25,859 nt of DNA. Source: an uncultured Eubacteriales bacterium. GTDB taxonomy: Bacteria > Bacillota > Clostridia > Oscillospirales > Oscillospiraceae. Shown here piece by piece: positions 17,376-24,834 of the stretch. Within the stretch, counting starts at the first letter, position 1. Every line of letters starts with the position of its first letter. The notes beneath the pieces were generated by a model that saw nothing but the letters and a program-made list of their open reading frames with translations, made no database searches and was not told the DNA's origin. The DNA lies in assembly GCA_949744025.1 (NCBI GenBank), contig CATJWA010000202.1:1-25859 (forward strand), in the 5' to 3' direction. Made by a program: the position numbers and the translations under genes.

Positions 17376-17416
17376 CAGACGTGCTCCGAGGATTTTCCGG
17401 GGCACGTCTGTTTTTT
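17376..17416 (+). terminator. Riboswitch-controlled intrinsic terminator
   Basis: A stem of about 13 bp (CAGACGTGCTCCG at 17376-17388 with 17398-17410, one G-U pair), a nine-base loop and then six T. It lies between the FMN aptamer and ribU, the expected place for the OFF-state hairpin. The competing antiterminator is probably formed by 17297-17375, but I could not define its pairing with certainty. Confidence 0.88.
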
Positions 17417-17478
17417 ATTGAGTTTCCATGGTGCTTGAGGTTTCGCTTTAATATCTTAAACATCAGGAGGAACGCATC

Positions 17479-18165
17479 ATGGAAAACACCAACAGAATCA
17501 ACACAGCTGCCGCAGGTCAGACAGGCAGCCCCGCACGGACGGCAGCGGTCAAGGCAGTCAGGCCCGCGCAGAAAACGAAGGTACGCAGCCTTGTGATAAC
17601 CGCACTGATGGGGGTTTTGTCCTTCATTCTCATGTACTTTCAGTTTTCCGTGCCCATACTCTCTCCCTTCGCGGAGTTTGACGCCTCGGCCCTGCCGGAG
17701 ATTATCGGCGGCTTCATTTTAGGCCCCGTAGGCGCGGTGGAAATCATCGTGCTCAAGCTTGTACTCAAGCTAATATTCAAGGGCACAAGCTCCATGTTCA
17801 CAGGCGAAATTCTCAACCTTATCCTGAGCATTGCTTACGTGCTGCCGGCAATTATGTACTACCGTAAGCACCGCACCAAAAAGGGAGCGGTAATCGGCCT
17901 CGTGCTCGGCACCGTTATCGGCGTGGCCGCGTCCGTGGTGGGCAACCTCTACGTCACCTTCCCGATGTACATGTACCTGTACGGAATGACCTGGGAACAG
18001 ATAATCGGCATCTTTCATGAGATAAACCCGAATATCACCAGCATCCCCACCGTGGCCGCTTTCTCCGTCGTGCCGTTTAATCTCATATCACGGACGGCAA
18101 CCTCCGTTATTACCATGCTTGTCTACAAGAAGATAAGCATACCGATAAAGAAATTTATTTCATAA
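17479..18165 (+). CDS. ribU: Riboflavin ECF transporter S component RibU
   Basis: A 228-residue integral membrane protein. After a polar, Ala/Gln-rich N-terminal tail of about 35 residues come about six hydrophobic segments. The RibU signature FSVPILSPFAEFDASALPEI, followed by IGGFILGPVGAVEIIVLKLV, forms the riboflavin-binding and membrane-coupling region of the S component. S components bind vitamin with high affinity and share the EcfAA'T energising module, which is not encoded here. The FMN riboswitch upstream supports riboflavin as substrate. The start ATG at 17479 has AGGAGG eight bases upstream. The next gene starts 12 bases after its stop, so the two are co-transcribed. Confidence 0.95.
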   Translation: MENTNRINTAAAGQTGSPARTAAVKAVRPAQKTKVRSLVITALMGVLSFILMYFQFSVPILSPFAEFDASALPEIIGGFILGPVGAVEIIVLKLVLKLIFKGTSSMFTGEILNLILSIAYVLPAIMYYRKHRTKKGAVIGLVLGTVIGVAASVVGNLYVTFPMYMYLYGMTWEQIIGIFHEINPNITSIPTVAAFSVVPFNLISRTATSVITMLVYKKISIPIKKFIS

Positions 18166-18177
18166 GGAGAATTTGCT

Positions 18178-18663
18178 ATGAAATTCAGCGTGGACAAAAG
18201 TCTGAGCTTTGAGCAGGCCGTGGAGCTCATGTTTGAAAAGCTCGGCGACTGGAAAATCATGGCCCTCGCCAGCTCGGTCAACGACTATGTGATGGTGCGC
18301 AACGTAAGCTGTCTGTTTTACGACGGGAAGGTATATTTCAAGACGGACAGGGAGTTTCGCAAGACAAAGCAGCTTATTGAAAATCCGCATGTAGCGCTGT
18401 GCTGGAGCGGCGTACAGATTGAGGGACTGGCCGATAACAAGGGGCTTGTTGTCGATGAGCCGGACAGAAAATTTGAAAAGCTGTACAAGGAATTTCTCTG
18501 GGGCAGCTACAACAAATACTCGCACGAGGACACGGAAATTCTGATTGAGGTTACGCCCAAATACGTTGAAATATGGGATACAAGCGAGGACAACTACGCA
18601 TATCAGATTTTCATTGATTTTGACAAGCAGTCGGTCGAGGTCAAGCAATACGACCAAAGATAA
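18178..18663 (+). CDS. Pyridoxamine 5'-phosphate oxidase-like FMN-binding split-barrel protein
   Basis: A protein of 161 residues with the layout of small PNPOx-like flavoproteins: an N-terminal helix (SFEQAVELMFEKLGDWKIMALAS), a barrel strand pair (DYVMVRNVSCLFYDGKVYFKT) and a following REFRKTKQLIENPHVALCW segment, where this family contacts the flavin phosphate. The C-terminal half has a second beta pair (EILIEVTPKYVEIWDT). Such proteins bind FMN or F420 and reduce or oxidise small substrates; the substrate here is unknown and PdxH activity is not implied. It starts 12 bases after ribU with AAGGAG upstream and lies under the same FMN riboswitch, consistent with FMN as cofactor. A terminator directly follows. 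Confidence 0.85.
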   Translation: MKFSVDKSLSFEQAVELMFEKLGDWKIMALASSVNDYVMVRNVSCLFYDGKVYFKTDREFRKTKQLIENPHVALCWSGVQIEGLADNKGLVVDEPDRKFEKLYKEFLWGSYNKYSHEDTEILIEVTPKYVEIWDTSEDNYAYQIFIDFDKQSVEVKQYDQR

Positions 18664-18693
18664 AAAAGCGGGGGCTTTCACCCCCGCTTTTTT
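18662..18693. terminator. Bidirectional intrinsic terminator
   Basis: AAAAAAGCGGGGG (18662-18674) pairs perfectly with CCCCCGCTTTTTT (18681-18693) around a six-base loop. It immediately follows the stop of the flavoprotein gene on the plus strand and lies 20 bases past the stop of tcdA on the minus strand, so it ends both convergent transcripts. Confidence 0.95.
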
Positions 18694-18712
18694 ATAAGCA
18701 GCTTCGCGCTTT

Positions 18713-19423
18713 CTATACTTCGCACAGCCTTCTGACTACATGCTGCGCGAGCAGCAGTCCCGCTGCGGCGGGCACCCAAACCACAGACCCCGGCACGCTC
18801 CGCCGCCCTGGGGGCGGGGCTTCCAGTTGCTCCGGAGCTCTTGCCTCCTCCGGCGAAAAGGCCACCATGTGGTGCTCCACACCGCGACGACGCAGCTCAC
18901 GCCGGACCACGCGCGCAAATGGGCAGCCGCTCGTCTCGGCTATGTCGCACAGTCTCAACCGGCCGGCGTCAAGCTTGTTGCCAGTTCCCAGAGCGGAGAC
19001 TATTGGCACTTCCCTGTTCAGCGCCGTGACAATCAGGTCAATTTTGCAGGAAACGAGGTCAATCGCATCGACGATGTAATCATATTTTGCGGCAAAAAAC
19101 TCATCACGGGAGACCGGCTCATAACGTGCGCGGACAGGAAAAACGCATGTGTCCGGCGCAATGTCGGCTATGCGCCGCGCCATACACTCGGCCTTGCCCA
19201 TACCGACAGTGGATTCTAAAGCCTCTATCTGGCGGTTTATATTTGTCTCTGAAACACTGTCCTCGTCCACCAGAGTAAGTGTTCCCACTCCCGCGCGCGC
19301 AAGCGCCTCGGCGCACCAGGAGCCTACGCCGCCGACGCCGAAAACCGCGACATGGCTGTGCGCGAGCTTTTTCATCGCGTCGCGGCCGAGCAGCATTTCC
19401 TGCCTTAAAAATCTGTCTGCCAT
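18713..19423 (-). CDS. tcdA: tRNA threonylcarbamoyladenosine dehydratase (TcdA, ThiF/E1-like)
   Basis: A 236-residue E1-like ATP-dependent enzyme. It matches TcdA (CsdL/YgdL), which cyclises N6-threonylcarbamoyladenosine at position 37 of tRNA to the hydantoin form in the cytoplasm. Features are the N-terminal RFLRQEMLLGRDAMKKL, the nucleotide-binding loop GVGGVGSW (29-36), and DEDSVSETNINRQ (53-65), which carries the Arg and Asn that contact ATP. YDYIVDAIDLVSCKIDLI and SALGTGNKLD follow in the usual places. No C-terminal rhodanese or ThiS partner is present, which argues against MoeB/ThiF. GGAGGGGAAG precedes the ATG. It lies downstream of the foldase gene on the same strand, with a terminator between them. 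Confidence 0.92.
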   Translation of the reverse strand: MADRFLRQEMLLGRDAMKKLAHSHVAVFGVGGVGSWCAEALARAGVGTLTLVDEDSVSETNINRQIEALESTVGMGKAECMARRIADIAPDTCVFPVRARYEPVSRDEFFAAKYDYIVDAIDLVSCKIDLIVTALNREVPIVSALGTGNKLDAGRLRLCDIAETSGCPFARVVRRELRRRGVEHHMVAFSPEEARAPEQLEAPPPGRRSVPGSVVWVPAAAGLLLAQHVVRRLCEV

Positions 19424-19441
19424 CTTCCCCTCCGTAAAATC

Positions 19442-19469
19442 AAGGGCCGCCCTTTGGACGGCCCTTTTT
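19442..19469 (-). terminator. Intrinsic terminator after the foldase gene
   Basis: An 8-bp stem AAGGGCCG / CGGCCCTT (19442-19449 with 19459-19466) can extend by three more pairs, leaving a three-base loop. In the minus direction it is followed by a short U run within GATTTTAC. It sits 13 bases beyond the foldase stop and 18 bases before the tcdA start. On the plus strand it is also followed by T5. Confidence 0.75.
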
Positions 19470-19481
19470 CATATTTTTGTC

Positions 19482-21017
19482 TTACTTGCGGTTTGTGAAG
19501 CGGAAAGCAAAGCCCTCCTCCGCGCCATAGGAGGCGGAGATTTCGGTTACATACGTGTTGAAGTCCTCATTGCGCATGACGTTCTCAGCAATGTAGTCGG
19601 CGTAGACAGGGCCCTCGCCCACGAAGTAGATAAGATGATAGCCGTTATAGTTAGCGCTCTCGCCGTGAACTATGGCCGTGTCTCCGGGCTGGCGGCCGCC
19701 AAAACAAAAGTCGTTGAACTCCTCTACCATCTGCCCTTCGGCAACGTTCTCATAAAGGCCTCCGTTGGTGTTTGAGCCGGTATCCTCGGAATACTGACCG
19801 GCCAAAGCCGCAAAATTGTCCTCCGTCGGGTTCTGCTTCCACTCGGCCTCAATCTCCTCGACACGCTTGTGAGCTGCTTCAAGAGCCTCGGCTGTGTATT
19901 CGCCGTTCTCGTCCGCCTCAGCGCGAATGAGAATATGCCGCACGTTCACAAGATTGTACTGATTGTCGTTGCGTGAAACATACATAACGGCATAGGAGCC
20001 CGTCCCTGTATCCACAACGGTGGAGTCTCCCTCAATGCGTGCAGGGTCGCGCAGCCAGTCGGCGCAGTCAGGGTAATAAGAGGCGATATTGCCGCCGGAC
20101 ATTGTATTGAGCGTGGACTCGCCCGGCTCATAGCTTTCCCTGGCCTCCTCATTCAACAGCTCGTAAACCTTATCGGAGAAGGTGGTAAATGAATCGCTTG
20201 CGGCCAGCTCCTCGGCTGCGTCGTGGGACGCGGCCGCCTTGGCCTCGTCGTCCATCTCGCTGTACTCGTCGCGGGAATTGCTGACAAAGTACGAATGGAA
20301 GGTGATAACGTCATAATCGTCCGCTATCTCGGCGTAGCGCGCGTCAAGCTGCTCGTCGCTGTAGCTGTAGCTTTCCATCACACTCTGGCCGTACTCGGTG
20401 GCGGTGACATACTTTGTCATGCACTGGCGGTAGAGGTCCTGGGTCATACCCTTGCCGAACAGCGCGGCCATATAGCCGTCGGGCGTCATGTTCTGGTAGC
20501 CGGCATATAGCTCATAATAGGAAATGCTCGACTCGATGCCGTCCTTGCCCTCCTGCGAGATGGTGTAGCCGTTTGCCACGGCCTGGTCGTACAGCGCGGT
20601 AACCTGGCTCATCTGGGCCTTGGCCTGCTCAGTGAAAAAGTCGGCCCAGGTAGTTTCGCCGTCCGTGCCGCCGGAATAAACCTGCTCATCCAGCGGGGCG
20701 CTGGTGTCGAGAATGTAGCTGAGATACTGCTCGTTTTCATTGCAGAAAGCATTGTAGGCGCTTCTGAAATAGAAATTGAACTCAGCGGCGGTATATTCAG
20801 TGCCGCCTACGGTTATGGCGGTCGTCCCCGTGTAGAACAGGTTTGAGTTGACAACTAACGCCGCGGCGAACACGAGCACAACGACGACAACGGTGATGAT
20901 GGCGTTGCGCCTGAACCGCCTGCTTGACGCCTCGGCCTTGAGCTCTTCCTCGCTTTTACGGTCAAGACCGTCCGCGCGCAGGTCGCTGCGGACCTTTTTC
21001 TGTTTTGATGCACTCAT
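19482..21017 (-). CDS. Membrane-anchored parvulin-type peptidyl-prolyl isomerase (PrsA/SurA-like foldase)
   Basis: A protein of 511 residues. Residues 1-37 are highly charged and cytoplasmic; 38-58 form a single transmembrane anchor (IITVVVVVLVFAAALVV), and the rest is extracellular. There is no lipobox cysteine, so unlike classic PrsA this is not a lipoprotein. About 65-300 resembles SurA-like chaperone helices. About 357-466 is a rotamase (parvulin) domain, with NVRHILI, FAALAGQYSEDTGS, GGLYENVAEGQMVEEFNDF and GYHLIYF in the expected order. The likely role is folding of exported proteins at the membrane-wall interface, which fits an organism exporting very large surface proteins. It is transcribed from a strong promoter at 21066-21094. 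Confidence 0.88.
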   Translation of the reverse strand: MSASKQKKVRSDLRADGLDRKSEEELKAEASSRRFRRNAIITVVVVVLVFAAALVVNSNLFYTGTTAITVGGTEYTAAEFNFYFRSAYNAFCNENEQYLSYILDTSAPLDEQVYSGGTDGETTWADFFTEQAKAQMSQVTALYDQAVANGYTISQEGKDGIESSISYYELYAGYQNMTPDGYMAALFGKGMTQDLYRQCMTKYVTATEYGQSVMESYSYSDEQLDARYAEIADDYDVITFHSYFVSNSRDEYSEMDDEAKAAASHDAAEELAASDSFTTFSDKVYELLNEEARESYEPGESTLNTMSGGNIASYYPDCADWLRDPARIEGDSTVVDTGTGSYAVMYVSRNDNQYNLVNVRHILIRAEADENGEYTAEALEAAHKRVEEIEAEWKQNPTEDNFAALAGQYSEDTGSNTNGGLYENVAEGQMVEEFNDFCFGGRQPGDTAIVHGESANYNGYHLIYFVGEGPVYADYIAENVMRNEDFNTYVTEISASYGAEEGFAFRFTNRK

Positions 21018-21065
21018 AGTTTTTCATCCTTTTCGTGTTGGTTTGCATAAATGCCGTGTTTTGTT

Positions 21066-21094
21066 ATTATACAGTAACATACGCCAAGTTTCAA
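21066..21094 (-). promoter_or_regulatory. Promoter of the parvulin-type foldase gene
   Basis: On the minus strand TTGAAA (21094-21089), a 17-base spacer and a perfect TATAAT (21071-21066) lie about 50 bases upstream of the ATG. This is near-consensus for the housekeeping sigma factor. Confidence 0.78.
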
Positions 21095-21176
21095 GCTAAA
21101 ATATACCAAAAGCTCACTTTTTCTTCTCCTCAAGCACAGCGCCTTGCGCAAAGTACTTTATTCGACGGCTTGAATG

Positions 21177-21185
21177 TGCTATAAT
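21177..21185 (+). promoter_or_regulatory. Extended -10 promoter of the metallophosphoesterase gene
   Basis: TGCTATAAT is a perfect extended -10 element (TG-n-TATAAT), about 52 bases upstream of the ATG at 21237. There is no good -35 hexamer at the usual distance, as is common for extended -10 promoters. A small inverted repeat (CCCGC / GCGGG, near 21193-21207) lies in the leader. Confidence 0.6.
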
Positions 21186-21236
21186 AAGTCTGCCCGCTGA
21201 ATGCGGGCAAAATCCTCGCTTGAAAAAGGTAAGAAC

Positions 21237-22082
21237 ATGAAAAAACATAAAATCAAACGCAGACTTCCATACGCAGTGCTGGCTGTGGCGCTGGCATGTG
21301 CCGCGCTGGTGCTTGACGGCCGCTGCCGGCTGACTACGACGCGCTATGCGCTTATCTCTCCGCGGCTGCCCGAGCAGTTCGACGGCTTCACTATTGTACA
21401 GCTCAGCGACATACACGGCGCTCAGTTCGGCAAGGGCAACACCCGACTGCTTGAGCAGGTGCGGCGCGAGACGCCGGATATCATCGCGGTAACGGGCGAT
21501 TTGGCAGACGAGTTTACGGACATGGAGGTCATCGATGCACTGCTCGGCGCGCTGACGGAGATAGCGCCGGTATATTATGTCAGCGGCAACCATGAGTGGT
21601 CCTCATCCCTGCTGCCGGAGCTTGAGGAGTTTTTTGAAAAGCACGGCGTGAAATATCTCCGCAACGAATGCGTGGTGCTCGAGCGCGGCGGAGAGAGTAT
21701 TGTGCTGACGGGAGTGGAGGACCCAAACGGCTGGCGGGACATGTCGGAGCCGGACGAAATAATTGACCTTGTGCGCGGCAATCACGGCGACGCCTTCACT
21801 GTGCTGCTCGGGCACCGCAACTATTGGGCGGAAAAATACCCCGATTTGCCGGTTGATGTCATTCTCTGCGGCCATGCGCACGGTGGGATAATCCGCCTGC
21901 CGGTGCTCGGCGGTGTGCTTGGCACGGGGCGGGTATTGTTCCCAGACTACGTTGACGGGGTTCATGAGGTTGGACAATATAAGCTCGTGATATCGCGAGG
22001 ACTTGGACAGAGCCCTGTTGCGCCGAGAATTTTTAATACACCTGAGATTGTGTCGGTTACGTTGCGGTGCGAAGATAAATAG
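21237..22082 (+). CDS. Membrane-anchored calcineurin-like metallophosphoesterase (YkuE/LpxG-like)
   Basis: A protein of 281 residues from the ATG at 21237, preceded by AAAAGGTAAG; an in-frame ATG at 21201 lacks a ribosome binding site. Residues 10-28 form a hydrophobic anchor or uncleaved signal. The full metal-binding set is present: SDIHG (57-61), GDLAD (87-91), GNHE (117-120), LGHRN (191-195) and GHAHGG (212-217), which bind a two-metal centre. The layout (short anchor, FTIVQLSDIHG, short cap-free fold) is that of YkuE-like phosphoesterases of Firmicutes. Relatives act on membrane-lipid head groups such as UDP-diacylglucosamine; the substrate here cannot be read from sequence. The gene is divergent from the foldase gene. 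Confidence 0.9.
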   Translation: MKKHKIKRRLPYAVLAVALACAALVLDGRCRLTTTRYALISPRLPEQFDGFTIVQLSDIHGAQFGKGNTRLLEQVRRETPDIIAVTGDLADEFTDMEVIDALLGALTEIAPVYYVSGNHEWSSSLLPELEEFFEKHGVKYLRNECVVLERGGESIVLTGVEDPNGWRDMSEPDEIIDLVRGNHGDAFTVLLGHRNYWAEKYPDLPVDVILCGHAHGGIIRLPVLGGVLGTGRVLFPDYVDGVHEVGQYKLVISRGLGQSPVAPRIFNTPEIVSVTLRCEDK

Positions 22083-22167
22083 TTTTCAAATTTTTTATTT
22101 TTTTCAGGAATCTTTTTCATATTTTGTGCATAGAATAACCTATAGACTGTTTTACGGAGGTGCGAAG

Positions 22168-22230
22168 ATGGGAAAAGATATTGATGATTTCATCTTTGGA
22201 GATGCGGTGACGGTGCCCAGTGAAAGATAA
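22168..22230 (+). CDS. Candidate 20-residue small protein
   Basis: An ATG at 22168 opens a 20-codon frame reading MGKDIDDFIF then GDAVTVPSER, ending in TAA. It has GGAGGT six bases upstream, as good as any ribosome binding site in the window, and a 17-bp terminator starts 13 bases after the stop. There is no membrane segment or leader-peptide run of one amino acid, and no downstream gene on this strand before the terminator, so it is not an attenuator peptide. The preceding 85 bases are very A+T-rich; only a partial -10 (TAGAAT at 22131) is visible. I do not recognise the peptide. It may be a genuine small protein or the remnant 5' end of a lost gene. Confidence 0.45.
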   Translation: MGKDIDDFIFGDAVTVPSER

Positions 22231-22242
22231 TTGTGGGTGTAC

Positions 22243-22280
22243 GTAAAAAGGCCAGGCGATTGCTCGCCTGGCCTTTTTAC
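22243..22280. terminator. Bidirectional intrinsic terminator
   Basis: A perfect 17-bp stem (22243-22259 with 22264-22280) around a TTGC loop, with A5 and T5 tracts in the stem ends. It ends the transcript carrying the 20-codon frame (and possibly the phosphoesterase) on the plus strand, and the MATE gene on the minus strand, 36 bases after its stop. Confidence 0.95.
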
Positions 22281-22315
22281 ATTCTGCAGCGGAGGGAAAC
22301 AGCTCCCGCCGTCTT

Positions 22316-23650
22316 TCATACATCCTCTATTATCTTGCGGCTGTGCCATTTGTCGCTGTAGAACCGGTGCGTGAAAATAACGGAGCGCACAGCCCAGTCG
22401 GCAAAGTAGCCGCACCAGATACCGATAAGCCCCACATGCAGCGCGCGGCAGAGCAGCAGAGTCAGTCCAACGCGGAAAATCCACATGCTCACGCTGGACA
22501 TCACCATTATATAATTTACGTCGCCGGCGGCGCGCATTCCGTTCATCGGCGTAAAGGCCAACGGCCAGAATACGGGCTTTATTATGCTGATAACAAGCAT
22601 AACGCTCACAGTCAGCTCGGCAGCGTCCGGCTCCATACCGGCCAGACGCGCAACGGGTGCGGTCAGGAAATAGATAAGCCAGTTGCACACAAACAGCACG
22701 GCGGCAGACCAGATTGTAAGCTTTTTGGTATAATATTTCGCCTGATCGAGCTTTCCCGCACCGACGCAGTGGCCGGCTACGGTGACAAGTCCGGTGCCGA
22801 TAGCCATGGAGGCAACGGAGGACATGAACTCGAGCACGACGACTATGGCGTTTGCGGCTATGGCTGTGGTGCCGAGAGTGGATACGGTGCTCTGCACAAC
22901 AAGCTTACCGAGCTGGAACATTGAGTTTTCCACGCCGGTCGGCAGGCCGACGCACAGGACAAGCCATATCATTGCCGGGCGAGGGCGGATACGTGACAGC
23001 CGTCCGACATCCACGGTCTGTCCCGGGCGGAGCTGGCAGACAAGTATCACAAGAGCGGCAATCCACTGGCAGATAACCGTAGACAGCGCGGCTCCGGCGG
23101 CGCCCATGCCGCAGACGAAGATGAGCACAGCGTTGCCCGCGATATTGAGTATATTCGAGGACACCGAAATAATCATGGGCAGGCGTGAGTTGCCGCCGGA
23201 ACGGTAGAGCGCGGCGCAAGCGCCAAAGACGGCAATCGCGGGATAACCGAAAATTGTTATGTAAAAGTAGATCACGGCGTTGGCCATTACGTCGGGCTCC
23301 ACGGTGCCGAATATCACACGCAGCAGCCATTTATAGCAGCACAGGCAGAACACGGTGACAACGGCGGAGAGCGCAGCGGATGTCAGCAGCACCTGACGCG
23401 CGGCCTCATCGGAATCCTTTTTGTCGCGGCGGCCGAGGTACTGCGCACAGATGATGCTTCCGCCGGTGCCGATTGCGGTAAGCAGGTAGAGCACGAGCTT
23501 GTTTATCGAGTCCACAAGCGAAACACCGGATATTGCGGCGGAGCTCACGCGCGTGACCATCATGGTGTCCACCGTGCCCATCAAGGCGGTTAGCACCTGC
23601 TCGATTATCAGGGGTATGAGCAGGCGGCGCAGGTCGCGGTTGGAAAACAA
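22316..23650 (-). CDS. MATE family multidrug/metabolite efflux transporter
   Basis: A protein of 444 residues with about 12 hydrophobic segments, the usual MATE size. MATE proteins export organic cations, drugs or metabolites in exchange for sodium ions or protons. Family features are the opening LLIPLIIEQVLTALMGTVDT with MMVTRVSSAAISGVSLVDS, GTGGSIICAQYLGRRD in the first half, GLPTGVENSMFQLGKLVVQS at the start of the second half, and AIAANAIV. The start is TTG at 23650-23648 with GAAGGGA six bases upstream; I see no ATG that would give a better N-terminus. The gene is divergent from azlC. The substrate is unknown. Confidence 0.92.
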   Translation of the reverse strand: MFSNRDLRRLLIPLIIEQVLTALMGTVDTMMVTRVSSAAISGVSLVDSINKLVLYLLTAIGTGGSIICAQYLGRRDKKDSDEAARQVLLTSAALSAVVTVFCLCCYKWLLRVIFGTVEPDVMANAVIYFYITIFGYPAIAVFGACAALYRSGGNSRLPMIISVSSNILNIAGNAVLIFVCGMGAAGAALSTVICQWIAALVILVCQLRPGQTVDVGRLSRIRPRPAMIWLVLCVGLPTGVENSMFQLGKLVVQSTVSTLGTTAIAANAIVVVLEFMSSVASMAIGTGLVTVAGHCVGAGKLDQAKYYTKKLTIWSAAVLFVCNWLIYFLTAPVARLAGMEPDAAELTVSVMLVISIIKPVFWPLAFTPMNGMRAAGDVNYIMVMSSVSMWIFRVGLTLLLCRALHVGLIGIWCGYFADWAVRSVIFTHRFYSDKWHSRKIIEDV

Positions 23651-23722
23651 AAAAATCCCTTCTTTCGGGGAAAATATACGGCTTATTCAGGATAACACTT
23701 TTCAATTTGTTTCGCAAGAGTA

Positions 23723-23751
23723 TTGACGAATGAAACAAAAAATAATATTAT
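23723..23751 (+). promoter_or_regulatory. Promoter of the azlCD operon
   Basis: TTGACG (23723-23728), a 17-base spacer and TATTAT (23746-23751) lie 36 bases upstream of the azlC ATG. The flanking DNA (23690-23765) is strongly A+T-rich. No regulator gene or clear operator dyad is visible next to it. Confidence 0.68.
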
Positions 23752-23787
23752 ATTTCGACAGAAAACATAAAAATCGAGGGGCTTTAA

Positions 23788-24480
23788 ATGGCTAAAAATA
23801 CGGTTAAAACAGCGTTTCTGGCGACCATTCCGGTTATGACGGGCTATCTTGTTATGGGCATGGCGCTGGGGCTGCTAATGGCGGATAAAGGCTACGGCTG
23901 GTGGGGGTCGGCGCTTATGGGACTGACTATCTACGCCGGTTCAATGGAGTTTGTGGCAGTAAACCTGCTCTCAGGCGGGGCAACGCTTATTTCCACAGCG
24001 ATAATGACGCTGCTTGTCCAGGCACGGCACCTGTTTTATGGAGTGTCACTGCTGGAAAAGTACCGAGGTATGGGGCACATCAAGCCCTACCTCATCTTCG
24101 GTCTGACTGATGAGACCTACGCGCTGGCGTGCTCCGGAGCTCCGGAAGGATGCAACAAACGGAAATATTATTTTCTGATAACGCTGTTCGATCAGCTTTA
24201 CTGGATTGCCGGCGGCACAATAGGCGGGCTGCTGGGAGCGGCGGTAAGGTTTGACACGCGCGGGCTCGATTTTGCGATGACAGCGCTGTTTGTGGTTATT
24301 TTCACTGAGCAGGCGCTGAGCACTCGCGACCACGCGCCGGCGATAATCGGTGTGTCGGCGGCGCGTGTGTGTCTGCTGATTTTCGGCACGGACAATTTTC
24401 TTATTCCGTCGATGCTGCTGATAACCGCGCTGCTGCTCGGATTAGGTGCGCTGCGCAAGCGAAAGGGGGCGGCACAATGA
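23788..24480 (+). CDS. azlC: AzlC family branched-chain amino acid exporter subunit
   Basis: A membrane protein of 230 residues. AzlC/YgaZ proteins are the large subunit of a two-part exporter of branched-chain amino acids (valine and its analogues). Visible signatures are AFLATIPVMTGYLVMGMALG at the N-terminus, IYAGSMEFVAVNLL, the conserved QARHLFYGVSLLEKYRGMG loop and DETYALACS. Hydrophobic segments follow to the Arg/Lys-rich C-terminus. GAGGGG precedes the ATG at 23788. The stop overlaps the start of the AzlD gene (ATGA), the standard arrangement for this pair and a sign of translational coupling. Confidence 0.93.
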   Translation: MAKNTVKTAFLATIPVMTGYLVMGMALGLLMADKGYGWWGSALMGLTIYAGSMEFVAVNLLSGGATLISTAIMTLLVQARHLFYGVSLLEKYRGMGHIKPYLIFGLTDETYALACSGAPEGCNKRKYYFLITLFDQLYWIAGGTIGGLLGAAVRFDTRGLDFAMTALFVVIFTEQALSTRDHAPAIIGVSAARVCLLIFGTDNFLIPSMLLITALLLGLGALRKRKGAAQ

Positions 24481-24806
24481 TTGACGCTTCCCATTCTCTT
24501 GCGCTCATAGCCGTAATGGCGCTTGTCACGGCGCTGCTCCGCTTTCTCCCTTTCCTGCTCTTTCCCGAGGGCAAGCATGCTCCGAGGGTTATTACATACC
24601 TCAGCGGCGTGCTGCCCAGCGCGGTTATCGGTATGCTGGTAGTGTACTGCCTCAAGGATGTACAGCCGCTCGCCGCACCCCACGGCCTGCCGGAGCTCAT
24701 CGCCGTGGCGGCTGTGGCGTGGTCGTATGTCTGGAAGCGCAACACTCTGCTGAGCGTGCTGGGCGGCACGGTGGTTTACATGCTGCTGGTGCAGGTGGTG
24801 TTTTGA
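24477..24806 (+). CDS. azlD: AzlD family branched-chain amino acid exporter small subunit
   Basis: A protein of 109 residues with about four hydrophobic segments. AzlD/YgaH is the small partner of AzlC. The pattern ALVTALLRFLPFLLF, then APRVITYLSGVLPSAVIGML, and a C-terminal hydrophobic LLSVLGGTVVYMLLVQVV, is typical. The start ATG at 24477 overlaps the azlC stop TGA and has a purine-rich AAAGGGGG upstream. It converges on the TtcA-like gene with only 28 bases between stops. I see no strong terminator hairpin in that gap. Confidence 0.92.
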   Translation: MIDASHSLALIAVMALVTALLRFLPFLLFPEGKHAPRVITYLSGVLPSAVIGMLVVYCLKDVQPLAAPHGLPELIAVAAVAWSYVWKRNTLLSVLGGTVVYMLLVQVVF

Positions 24807-24834
24807 ACAAAGAGTCTCCGAAGGGGCTTCTCTG

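Noticed and set aside
18160..18681. Minus-strand frame of 173 codons opposite the PNPOx-like gene
   Set aside because: It is the shadow of a recognised flavoprotein and would run through the terminator at 18662-18693.
21114..21593. Minus-strand frame opposite the start of the metallophosphoesterase
   Set aside because: It covers a gene with the full metal-binding motif set and the divergent promoter region, has no ribosome binding site and shows no recognisable domain.
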